Below the pieces are notes generated by a model. The model was not told the origin of the DNA. It saw only the letters and a list, made by a program, of their open reading frames with translations, and did not search any database. A stretch of 43,279 nt of DNA from Polaromonas sp. UBA5171 (GTDB taxonomy: Bacteria; Pseudomonadota; Gammaproteobacteria; Burkholderiales; Burkholderiaceae_C), in contig DHWX01000059.1 in assembly GCA_002413395.1 (NCBI GenBank), positions 1 through 43,279 of the forward strand, in the 5' to 3' direction. The first letter of the stretch is position 1. Each line of letters starts with the position of its first letter. This document shows positions 25,726-33,171 of this stretch, one piece after another. The translations under genes and the position numbers were made by a program.

Positions 25726-27333
25726 TCAGCATGTTGCCAGCTCCTTCACTTCACCGCGTTCGATGAGCAGGCGCTTGACATCCTTTTTTGTAATCTTTCC
25801 ATAGCCCGACTTGGGCAGCGCATTCCAGAAAAATACCTGCCGCGGCCAGCGGTAGCGGGCGCAGCGGCCCTCCAGGTAGGCCAGCAGCGCGGCTTCGTCC
25901 AGCGCTGCCGCACCTTCGCGCCGCACCACCACCGCCACGCCGATCTCGCCCCACTTTGCATCGGGCACGCCCAGGATCGCCACCTCGGCCACGCCGGGGT
26001 GCGTGAGCAGCACCTCTTCGACCTCGCGCGGGTAGACGTTGGAGCCGCCCGAGATGTACATGTCGGACTCGCGTCCGGTGATGTAGAGCAGCCCGCGCTT
26101 GTCCATCCGGCCCAAGTCGCCGGTGTGGAACCAGCCGCCACGCATGGCTTTTTCGGTGGCTTCGGGGTTGGCGTAATAGCCGTTGAACACAGCCGGGCCA
26201 CGACAGCAGATCTCGCCGACCTCGCCCATTTTCACTGTCTGCAGATTGGCGTCGAGGATGGCCACCTCCATGCCGGTGCGCGGGCGGCCACAGGAGCCGA
26301 TGTTGGCGTTCGCGTCCTGATCATCGGCCGAATGCATGTCGGTCGGCAGCACCGTGATGCAGCCGGTCACCTCACCGAGGCCGAAGTACTGCACCAGCAC
26401 TTTACCGAGTTTTTGCAGCGCGAGTTTCTGGTCCGCACGGTACATTGGCGCGCCGGCATAAATCATGTAACGCAGTGAGCTGTGGTCACAGCGGTCAACC
26501 GCCGGATGCTCAACCAGCATTTTTACGATGGTCGGCACGGTGAACAAGTTGCTGACGCGGTGCCGCTCCACGAGTTGCCAAAACACCTCGGGGTCCAGCT
26601 TCTCGCTGGGCAGCAATACCGTGGCGGCGCCGCGCGCGACGTTGATCAGCGCATGGATGCCGGCGCCGTGCGACAGCGGCGCCACGGCGATTGAGCGGTC
26701 CCGCTCCGTCGTGCCGGGGATCAGGTCGGCCAGGTGGTTGGCCACAATGAAGGCCATTTGTCCATGCGTGAGCACAGCGGCCTTGGGCCTGCCGGTCGTG
26801 CCCGACGTGTAGAAGAACCACAGCGGGTCGTCGTAAACCACCGCCACATCAGGCGGCAGTTCAACAGCCACTTGGCCCAGGTGCTGCTCAACCAGCGCTT
26901 CATACGAGTGCTCGCCCGCACGAGGCTCGCCGATGCAGATGATGTGCTTCAGTTGCGGCGATGCCTCGCGCAGCGCATCGGCATGCGCAGCAAAGTCCGC
27001 TTCGACAATCATGGCCACCGCGCCGCTCGATACACCGAGGTAGGCTACTTCAAGCGGCGTCAGCCGGAAGTTGGTGGGCACCCAGACGCAGCCGAGTCGA
27101 AACGCCACCCAGCAGCTCTCGAACATCTGCAGGTTGTTGCGCGACTGCGCGAGTATCCTGTCACCCTTCTTCAAACCGAGCTGACGCAGGGCACTGGCCA
27201 TGGCGTCGACACGGCGGTCGATCTCGCCCCAGGTCCACTGCTGGTCACCCTGGATGAGCGCGGCATGCCCGGGATACAGGCGGGCGGTGTGCCTGAGCAG
27301 CCGCCCGAGATTCATCACCGGCGCATCGTTCAT
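25726..27333 (-). CDS. AMP-forming acyl-CoA synthetase
   Basis: ANL-superfamily ligase that activates a carboxylic acid to its CoA thioester using ATP. 535 residues. The phosphate loop FFYTSGTTGRPKAAVLTHG is at about 173-191. The motifs YFGLGEVTG and GWFHTGDLGRMDKRGLLYITGRESDMYISGG are split over the A4-A8 region. The C-terminal Lys lies in SGYGKITKKDV. It resembles medium/long-chain or aromatic acyl-CoA ligases; the substrate cannot be fixed from sequence. The start overlaps the thiolase stop (ATGA), so the two are coupled. It probably activates the acid imported by the TRAP system. Confidence 0.93.
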   Translation of the reverse strand: MNDAPVMNLGRLLRHTARLYPGHAALIQGDQQWTWGEIDRRVDAMASALRQLGLKKGDRILAQSRNNLQMFESCWVAFRLGCVWVPTNFRLTPLEVAYLGVSSGAVAMIVEADFAAHADALREASPQLKHIICIGEPRAGEHSYEALVEQHLGQVAVELPPDVAVVYDDPLWFFYTSGTTGRPKAAVLTHGQMAFIVANHLADLIPGTTERDRSIAVAPLSHGAGIHALINVARGAATVLLPSEKLDPEVFWQLVERHRVSNLFTVPTIVKMLVEHPAVDRCDHSSLRYMIYAGAPMYRADQKLALQKLGKVLVQYFGLGEVTGCITVLPTDMHSADDQDANANIGSCGRPRTGMEVAILDANLQTVKMGEVGEICCRGPAVFNGYYANPEATEKAMRGGWFHTGDLGRMDKRGLLYITGRESDMYISGGSNVYPREVEEVLLTHPGVAEVAILGVPDAKWGEIGVAVVVRREGAAALDEAALLAYLEGRCARYRWPRQVFFWNALPKSGYGKITKKDVKRLLIERGEVKELATC

Positions 27334-28496
27334 GCCGCTTCCAGCACGCTCAGGTAGTTGGCTACTGCCGCCCCACCCATGTTGAACACCGCGCCCAGGC
27401 GGGCCCCTTCGATCTGCATTGCGCCAGCCTGGCCAGACAGTTGCATGGCCGCCATCACATGTTGCGACACACCGGTGGCGCCGATCGGGTGGCCACGCGA
27501 CTTGAGGCCGCCCGATGGGTTGACGGGCAGCTTGCCGTCCTTGCGTGTCACGCCGTCGAGGATCACACGCGCGCCCTGGCCGTGTGGCGCCAGGCCCATG
27601 GCCTCGTATTCGAGCAGCTCGGCAATCGTGAAACAGTCGTGCGTCTCGACGAAGTGCAGGTCGGCCAGCGATGCATTGGCGGCGTGCAGGCCCCGGCTCC
27701 AGGCCAGCGCGGCACCCTCAAAACGGGTTGGATCGCGCCGCGACAGCGGCAGGAATTCATTGACCTGCGTGCGCGAGCGCCAGCGCACGGCGGGCACGGC
27801 GGCCCCCGACACGGGTTCACTGGACAGCACCAGCGCGGCGGCGCCATCAGAGACCAGCGAACAGTCTGAGCGCTTGAGTGGGCCGGCGACGAACGGGTTC
27901 TTCTCCGAGGGCTGGCGACAAAAATCGAAACCCAGGTCGCGCCGCATGTGGGCATAGGGGTTATGCACCCCGTTGGCATGGTTCTTCGCTGAGATCGCGG
28001 CCAGTGCGTCGGACTGGTCACCGAAGCGCTCGAAGTAGCCGGCGGCAATCTGGCCGAACACACCGGCAAAGCCACCAGGCGTGTCGCCTTCTTCCTTCAC
28101 GTAGGAGCAGCGCAGTAGCGTCTCTCCGATCTGCACGTTGGGCAGGGTATTCATCTTTTCCATGCCCACTACCAAGGCGCGCTTGACCCGGCCACTGGCC
28201 AGCGCATCGAGCGCGGCCCAGATCGCGGCCGAGCCGGTGGCGCAGGCGTTTTCCATGCGCACCGCCGGCGTGTGGCGAAACTCAGGGATGGCCACCGCCG
28301 CCAGCGCAGCGCTGAAGTCCTGGCGCACAAAGCCGCCGTTGAAGTGGCCGATGAAGATGCCGTCAATGTCCGCGGGTTCCAGCCCGGCGCTGGCGATCGC
28401 TGGCAGTGCGGCGTCACGCAGGAGCTGTTCGAGGTCAAGGTTGTCGAGTTTGCCGAACTGGGTGTGGCCCCAGCCGATGATGTGTGGTGTATTCAT
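27330..28496 (-). CDS. Thiolase family protein (acetyl-CoA acetyltransferase / SCP2-type)
   Basis: Thiolase of about 388 residues that would cleave a 3-ketoacyl-CoA or use a similar Claisen reaction. The nucleophilic Cys is in RMENACATGSAAIWAALDAL, the His of the second motif in FVETHDCFTIAELLEYE, and the C-terminal GGLKSRGHPIGATGV carries the third catalytic His; the usual CxG near the end is replaced by AVFNMGGAAVANYL. That lack of the final Cys is typical of SCP2/lipid-transfer thiolases. ATG 28496 is used; GTG 28505 is possible. First gene of the minus-strand operon, divergent from iclR. Confidence 0.92.
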   Translation of the reverse strand: MNTPHIIGWGHTQFGKLDNLDLEQLLRDAALPAIASAGLEPADIDGIFIGHFNGGFVRQDFSAALAAVAIPEFRHTPAVRMENACATGSAAIWAALDALASGRVKRALVVGMEKMNTLPNVQIGETLLRCSYVKEEGDTPGGFAGVFGQIAAGYFERFGDQSDALAAISAKNHANGVHNPYAHMRRDLGFDFCRQPSEKNPFVAGPLKRSDCSLVSDGAAALVLSSEPVSGAAVPAVRWRSRTQVNEFLPLSRRDPTRFEGAALAWSRGLHAANASLADLHFVETHDCFTIAELLEYEAMGLAPHGQGARVILDGVTRKDGKLPVNPSGGLKSRGHPIGATGVSQHVMAAMQLSGQAGAMQIEGARLGAVFNMGGAAVANYLSVLEAA

Positions 28497-28635
28497 GATG
28501 TGCACGTTTGATAGGTTTGGTTTGATATGTGAACCAGCTTGTCGTCTCTGCTTGCGTCCCGTGATTGAATTCTATGAGGGCGGCCAACTGACCGACTTGA
28601 GTTTTCACTTGAATTTGAAGAAAATGGTCCACTAT

Positions 28636-28668
28636 GTGATCACCTTAATTCGGGTAATTACTGATCAC
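28636..28668. promoter_or_regulatory. Inverted repeat between thiolase and IclR genes (putative operator)
   Basis: GTGATCAC (28636-28643) and TGATCAC (28662-28668) form an inverted repeat spaced by 18 bp, flanked on both sides by GGTCCA (28626 and 28670). It lies 22 bp before the IclR start and about 140 bp before the thiolase start, where an IclR-type regulator controlling both genes would be expected to bind. It is a candidate only. Confidence 0.45.
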
Positions 28669-28689
28669 AGGTCCAAAATATGAACCCAT

Positions 28690-29508
28690 ATGTACATGGC
28701 CATGCTAGCCAAACCCGCTGAAAAAACAGAAATGGCCGGGGCACAGACTTTGCGCCGGGGCCTATCGGTTTTGCGCCTGCTCACCCGCATCGGGCCAGGC
28801 GGTTTACGCATGGGCGACATCGGCCGACGCCTCGATCTCAACAAGGCAACCGCCGTTCGGCTGACGCGGACCCTGGTCGATGAGGGATTTGTCCTGCACG
28901 ACCACGGATCTGGCCGCTATCGCCTGGGCCCAGAGGCATTCGCCGTCGGACTGGCCGCCGAGCCAAGCTACGAACTGCAGCGGCTGGCCGCTCCCACCCT
29001 GCGCGCGCTGGCGCTTGAATCGGGTGATACCGTTTTCTTCAGCGTGTTGCACGGCTACGAGAGTATTTGCCTGTCGCGTGACGAAGGGGACTTTCCCATT
29101 CGCAACCAGCTCCTCAAGGCTGGTGACCGGTTGCCACTGGGTGTCGGTGCCGGTAGTTGTGCCGTGCTGGCCGCCTTCCTGGACAAGGGAATTGAAGATG
29201 TATTAAAGCGCAACGCGGCCTTGCGGGCCGAGCGATTTCCACGCTGCACGGACGCAGCGGTCAAACGTCTGATTCAGGGAACGCGGGATCGGGGCTACTG
29301 CGTGCAACCAGGATTGGTCATCGAGGACAGCTGGGCGATCGGCGTGGTTGTTCACGATGCCGGCGGCAGCCCCGTGGCATCGATCAGCATTGCAGCGATC
29401 AAATCCCGGATGGGCGCCGCGCGCAGTGCCACCCTGGGAAACCGCTTGATGCAAGCCAGTCAGGCATTGACATTGCTGCAGGCCGACAACTCAGCGCAGG
29501 TTGGGTAA
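28690..29508 (+). CDS. IclR family transcriptional regulator
   Basis: A 272-residue regulator. The N-terminal winged helix-turn-helix reads TLRRGLSVLRLLTRIGPGGL followed by DIGRRLDLNKATAVRLTRTL; the C-terminal effector domain starts around residue 90 and includes GDTVFFSVLHGYESICLSR and LPLGVGAGSCAVLAAF. Effectors of this family are usually small organic or aromatic acids. ATG codons at 28690, 28696 and 28702 compete. Divergent from the thiolase-ligase-TRAP operon, so the likely local regulator. Its last 18 bp overlap the end of the convergent lysR gene. Confidence 0.94.
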   Translation: MYMAMLAKPAEKTEMAGAQTLRRGLSVLRLLTRIGPGGLRMGDIGRRLDLNKATAVRLTRTLVDEGFVLHDHGSGRYRLGPEAFAVGLAAEPSYELQRLAAPTLRALALESGDTVFFSVLHGYESICLSRDEGDFPIRNQLLKAGDRLPLGVGAGSCAVLAAFLDKGIEDVLKRNAALRAERFPRCTDAAVKRLIQGTRDRGYCVQPGLVIEDSWAIGVVVHDAGGSPVASISIAAIKSRMGAARSATLGNRLMQASQALTLLQADNSAQVG

Positions 29509-30369
29509 GTAACGAATGAATTCCCGGACGATGGATGAATCGTCCTCGGTGCGCCAGGCGGCGCCTGTCTCCACCGGTGTTCGGTCGCCCCGCAGCGGGC
29601 GGTAAACCACGCCCTCGCGATGCAGCACCTGTACGCAGGCGGGGACCAGTGCGACACCGATGCCGCCAGAGACCAGGCTGACGATGGTGTGCATTTGCCG
29701 TGCAGGAAAAATTTTTGGGCTGAAGCCGTGGCGCATGCAGGTGCTCACCACGGTATCAAACATCATGGGTCCGAAATGGCGTTCAAACGTCAGGAACTGC
29801 TCGCCAGCAAGGCGTTCCAGTGGAACACGGGCCATGTGTGCCAGCGGGTGCTTCTCCGGTAGCGCAACGATGAGTGGGTCGCGGTTGGTCGCTTGGTAGG
29901 TCAGGGTGGCTGGCAGCAATGGCGATGCAAAAATACAGCCAACATCCAGTGTCCCGGTCTCCAGGTCGCCCAGCATCTGGTCTGTTGTTGACTCATGCAA
30001 GGAAGTCCGTACATCCGGAAAGTCGCCTGTAAACCTGCGCAATACGTCCGGCAGGAAGGAGTAGGCGGCCAGACTGATGAAACCGATGGACAGCGTCCCT
30101 CCATGGCCACGCGAAGCGCCATGCGCGTGCTGGCGCAAGGATTCGGTGCGGGCGAGCACCGCGCGCGCATCACGCAAAACCTCCTCACCGCCTCGCGTCA
30201 ATGTGATGTGGCGTGACGTCCGCTCGAACAGACGCAGGCCGAGTTCAGCCTCAAGCTCCTTGATCGCCAGGCTGACGGGGGGCTGTGACAGGTGCAAGCG
30301 TTTCGCCGCGCGTCCGAAGTGCAATTCTTCCGCGACGGCGATCAGGCAGCGAAGGTGCCGTAGTTCCAT
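29491..30369 (-). CDS. LysR family transcriptional regulator
   Basis: A 292-residue LysR-type regulator. The chosen ATG at 30369 gives MELRHLRCLIAVAEELHFGR, followed by AAKRLHLSQPPVSLAIKELE, a standard LTTR helix-turn-helix. The effector domain begins near GTLSIGFISLAAYSFLPDVL and includes GIGVALVPACVQ. A longer in-frame reading to 30705 crosses the opposite gene and is not credible. It is divergent from the PPC/SDR operon and convergent with iclR, so it probably controls the plus-strand half of the cluster. Confidence 0.94.
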   Translation of the reverse strand: MELRHLRCLIAVAEELHFGRAAKRLHLSQPPVSLAIKELEAELGLRLFERTSRHITLTRGGEEVLRDARAVLARTESLRQHAHGASRGHGGTLSIGFISLAAYSFLPDVLRRFTGDFPDVRTSLHESTTDQMLGDLETGTLDVGCIFASPLLPATLTYQATNRDPLIVALPEKHPLAHMARVPLERLAGEQFLTFERHFGPMMFDTVVSTCMRHGFSPKIFPARQMHTIVSLVSGGIGVALVPACVQVLHREGVVYRPLRGDRTPVETGAAWRTEDDSSIVREFIRYLPNLR

Positions 30370-30518
30370 TGTTCTGAATTTTAAATCAATTGATACAAAA
30401 ATAATACTTTTCCAAATATAACGTAGTGCGTACACTTTGCGAAAAACAAACCGTTGTGCGAGCGATCCTCGCCTCAAATCGGTATTTTGTGCCACAAGCA
30501 TGCAGGAGACTTTTGACC
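30370..30518. promoter_or_regulatory. Divergent LysR / PPC-operon control region
   Basis: An AT-rich intergenic region of about 150 bp. It contains the perfect palindrome ATCAATTGAT (30385-30394) and nearby AT-rich runs, which would fit a LysR-type binding site shared by both divergent promoters. AGGAGA (30504-30509) is the ribosome site of the first plus-strand gene. I cannot assign -35/-10 boxes with confidence. Confidence 0.4.
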
Positions 30519-31070
30519 ATGCCACGAACATCCATACAGTTACCCCGTCCGCGCACACTGACTCATCCGGGCCCCTTTGATCCGGTACGGATACGCAGCA
30601 TGCATTCCCATGGCGCCAGACACATCCGGTTGCGGCTGCAGCCAGGTCTGAGCCTCTTCGACGCCCTGGTGGAGCCACTTTATGCGATGGGCGTGAAGAG
30701 CGCATCGACCACTATCCTCGGCGGTTTTTTTGCCCACCTGCAGTACTGCGTTGCACTACCCGACCCATCGGGCCGGGCGGTTATCGCCTATACCCAGCCG
30801 ATCAATGCGGGGAGCGCCTGCATGATTTTCGGCAATGCAACGCTGGGCAAGAGCGCGCAGGGTACGCCGCTGGTGCATTGCCATGCTGCGATCCGTACTG
30901 ACAGCGGACTGATCAAGGGCGGACACATTCTGACGGAACAAAGCATCGTCGGGCCGGCGCCTATCCCGGTGCTGGTTACCTCGCTCGACGACTTCGAGTT
31001 GCGGGTGGCCTTTGACCCGGAGACCAAGATGGCCCTGATGCAACCCCATGAGGAGACCTGTGATGAATAA
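30519..31070 (+). CDS. PPC/DUF296-domain protein, His-rich (first of pair)
   Basis: A 183-residue protein; the ATG at 30519 has AGGAGA at good spacing. One PPC (plants and prokaryotes conserved, DUF296) domain spans about residues 34-165: LSLFDALVEPLYAMGVKSAS, then LVHCHAAIRTDSGLIKGGHI. The HxH pair (His120, His122) and GGH (His136) match the motif that is conserved in bacterial PPC proteins and looks like a metal site. The function of prokaryotic PPC proteins is essentially unknown. The stop overlaps the next gene by 8 bp. First gene of the operon PPC-PPC-SDR-PPC/PPC. Confidence 0.75.
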   Translation: MPRTSIQLPRPRTLTHPGPFDPVRIRSMHSHGARHIRLRLQPGLSLFDALVEPLYAMGVKSASTTILGGFFAHLQYCVALPDPSGRAVIAYTQPINAGSACMIFGNATLGKSAQGTPLVHCHAAIRTDSGLIKGGHILTEQSIVGPAPIPVLVTSLDDFELRVAFDPETKMALMQPHEETCDE

Positions 31071-31461
31071 CGCCAGCCTGGTCGAGAACGGCATCATGGG
31101 TCGGGTCGCCTACGGGCGCATCGCCCCCAACGAAGATCTGATCCAGAGCGTCGAAAAGCTGTGCCTGTCCGAAGGCTTCAAGAATGCCTTTGTACGAGGC
31201 GCCCTGGGCAGCCTGGTTGATGCGTGCCTGGGCAAGCAGGACGGAACATGCCAGCAGATCACGGGGCCGGCTGTCGAGATCGTCAGCCTGGCCGGCGAAG
31301 TACGTTCACAAAACGACGGTTCACTCAAGGCCTCCCTCTCGGGTGTGGTTGCAGATACCGAGGGCAACGTCTATGGCGGACCCTTTGTGGCTGGCGTCAA
31401 CCCGATCTGCATGACTTTCGAGGTCACGCTGGAAGAATGGCTGCCAACCGGCAAGCCATAA
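31063..31461 (+). CDS. PPC/DUF296-domain protein lacking the His motif (second of pair)
   Basis: A 132-residue single-domain PPC protein: IMGRVAYGRIAPNEDLIQSV, LCLSEGFKNAFVRGALGSL, VEIVSLAGEVRSQNDGSLKA and GNVYGGPFVAG. The places of the HxH and GGH motifs read KASLSG (about residues 89-94) and GGPFVAG (105-111), so the presumed metal ligands are gone. PPC domains are known to form trimers, so this may be a structural partner of the upstream His-containing protein. The ATG at 31063 lies inside the upstream gene's end (8-bp overlap), which points to coupled, stoichiometric translation. Confidence 0.72.
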   Translation: MNNASLVENGIMGRVAYGRIAPNEDLIQSVEKLCLSEGFKNAFVRGALGSLVDACLGKQDGTCQQITGPAVEIVSLAGEVRSQNDGSLKASLSGVVADTEGNVYGGPFVAGVNPICMTFEVTLEEWLPTGKP

Positions 31462-31491
31462 ATATCAATCATCTTTTTAATGGAGTAAATC

Positions 31492-32283
31492 ATGACATCC
31501 AACAGTTCATCAACACCCGTGGCCGTGGTCACCGGCGGCGCGCGCGGCATCGGCCTGGCGATTGGCCAGTGGTTCCTGGCTCACGGGCACCGGGTCGTGT
31601 TGCTCGACATTGATGGCGACACGCTGAGCAAGACTGCCGCCACGCTCAATGATCCCGAGCACGTGCTGGCTGTGCTGTGTGACGTGTCCAAGCCGCAGCA
31701 GGTCCAGGCTGCCGTGCAGCAGGTGACTGCCGCTTTCGGTCGGGTTAACGCCCTGGTCAACAATGCCGGCGTGGCAGTGTTCAAACCGATTTTGGAAACC
31801 TCTTTTGAAGAGTGGCGCCACGTCCTGGGGACAAATCTTGACGGTGCGTTTCTTTGTACTCAGGCCTTTGCACCGGTCATGCGCCAGACCGGTGGTGGCA
31901 GCATTGTCAATATCGCGTCCATCTCGGGCCTGCGCGCCAGCACGCTGCGCGTTGCCTATGGCACCAGCAAGGCCGCCCTCATCCACCTCACCAAGCAGCA
32001 GGCGGTTGAGCTGGGTCATATCGGCATCCGCGTCAACGCCATCGCACCGGGCCCGGTCGATACCGAGATGGCCAAGCTGGTGCACAGCGTGGCCATTCGT
32101 TCCGACTACTACGATGCCATTCCCCTGAACCGCTACGGCACCACCGACGAAATTGCCTCAGTCGCAGGTTTTCTCTGCAGCCCGGCCGCCAGCTTTGTGA
32201 CCGGACAGGTCTTGGCGGTGGACGGTGGCTTTGATGCGGCTGGCGTTGGCCTGCCCACCTTGCGCAAAAACGCCGCCGCCTGA
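31492..32283 (+). CDS. Short-chain dehydrogenase/reductase
   Basis: Classical SDR of 263 residues, NAD(P)-dependent. The cofactor motif TGGARGIG is at residues 14-21, NNAG at about 90-93, and the catalytic tetrad is Asn115, Ser143, Tyr156 and Lys160 (AYGTSK). The C-terminal NRYGTTDEIASVAGFLCSPA and GQVLAVDGGFD are typical. Asp38 and Asp40 at the end of strand 2 (LLDIDGD) suggest NAD preference. TGGAG precedes the ATG. It probably oxidises or reduces a hydroxyl/keto intermediate, compatible with beta-oxidation-like chemistry alongside the ligase and thiolase. Confidence 0.93.
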   Translation: MTSNSSSTPVAVVTGGARGIGLAIGQWFLAHGHRVVLLDIDGDTLSKTAATLNDPEHVLAVLCDVSKPQQVQAAVQQVTAAFGRVNALVNNAGVAVFKPILETSFEEWRHVLGTNLDGAFLCTQAFAPVMRQTGGGSIVNIASISGLRASTLRVAYGTSKAALIHLTKQQAVELGHIGIRVNAIAPGPVDTEMAKLVHSVAIRSDYYDAIPLNRYGTTDEIASVAGFLCSPAASFVTGQVLAVDGGFDAAGVGLPTLRKNAAA

Positions 32284-32301
32284 CGCTAACCGCAAGCAAG
32301 C

Positions 32302-33162
32302 ATGCGCAGCATCCTGCATCCGGGCGAGGTCGCGGCAGAGCGCGTGCAGGTGGTACCGACCGCCACGCAGAAGGCCGAGCTTGCGCTGGCACCGGGGCAT
32401 TCCCTGCTGGCGGCACTGGCCGATGCGCTGGCACCGCATAGTGCCACCAGTGCGGTGCTCAATCTTGAGGGCGGCGCCTTCTTTCCGTTCGCCTACGTGA
32501 TGCCGGCGCTGTCGAAAACGCCCGAGCACGCGGTGTACTTCAGCGAACGCTTTGACGCCGCGGGGCCGGTGCGCCTGGAGTTCGCCACTGTCACCTACGG
32601 GCAGCGCGACGGTCGGCCCTGGCTGCATTGCCACGCCACCTGGGTGGATGCCGACGGCACCCGTCGCTGCGGCCATGTGCTGCCCGAGGCCGCCCTCATT
32701 ACCGAAACACTGCGAGCCTCGGTGTGCCTGCTGGACGGTGCCGAATTCCACACCCGACCCGACGCAGAAACCAATTTTTCCTTGTTCAAACCCGAAACAA
32801 CGGCACGGCGCATGAGCGAACCTTCAGCCCAGGATTCCCTTGCGATCCGCCTGAGCCCCAACATAGACGTGTGCACGGCGATCGAAGACATTTGCCTGGC
32901 ACACGGAATCACCAACGCGACGATCCAGGGGGGCGTCGGCAGCACCGTCGGCGCGGTATTCGACGATGGCCGCAGCGTCGAGCCGTTCGTGACCGAGGTC
33001 CTGATCCGCTCGGGCCGGGTACGTGCAGACCCGCACGGCGCGCCGCGCGCGGAGATCGACGTCAGCCTGGTGGACTTCACCGGCAACATGGCAGCAGGCC
33101 GGCTCCGGCGCGGCGCCAATCCGGTGTTGGTCACCTTCGAACTGGTGCTGCTACCCGTCTAA
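32302..33162 (+). CDS. Tandem PPC/DUF296 fusion protein
   Basis: A 286-residue protein with two PPC domains. The N-terminal one (about 30-150) has GHSLLAALADALAPHSATSA and the His motif LHCHATW (His109, His111) with CGH at 123-125. The C-terminal one (about 180-284) has NIDVCTAIEDICLAHGITNA and ANPVLVTFELVLL but no His at the equivalent sites (EIDVSLVDF, AAGRLRRG). It thus mirrors, in one chain, the two separate proteins at 30519-31461. It starts 18 bp after the SDR gene and ends 9 bp before glnS. Family call rests on the shared motif pattern. Confidence 0.65.
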   Translation: MRSILHPGEVAAERVQVVPTATQKAELALAPGHSLLAALADALAPHSATSAVLNLEGGAFFPFAYVMPALSKTPEHAVYFSERFDAAGPVRLEFATVTYGQRDGRPWLHCHATWVDADGTRRCGHVLPEAALITETLRASVCLLDGAEFHTRPDAETNFSLFKPETTARRMSEPSAQDSLAIRLSPNIDVCTAIEDICLAHGITNATIQGGVGSTVGAVFDDGRSVEPFVTEVLIRSGRVRADPHGAPRAEIDVSLVDFTGNMAAGRLRRGANPVLVTFELVLLPV

Positions 33163-33171
33163 AATCAACGC

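Noticed and set aside
29491..30705. A longer LysR reading starting at 30705
   Set aside because: The extra 112 residues overlap the divergent PPC gene and lack family similarity; MELRHLRCLIAVAEELHFGR at 30369 is the standard LysR start.
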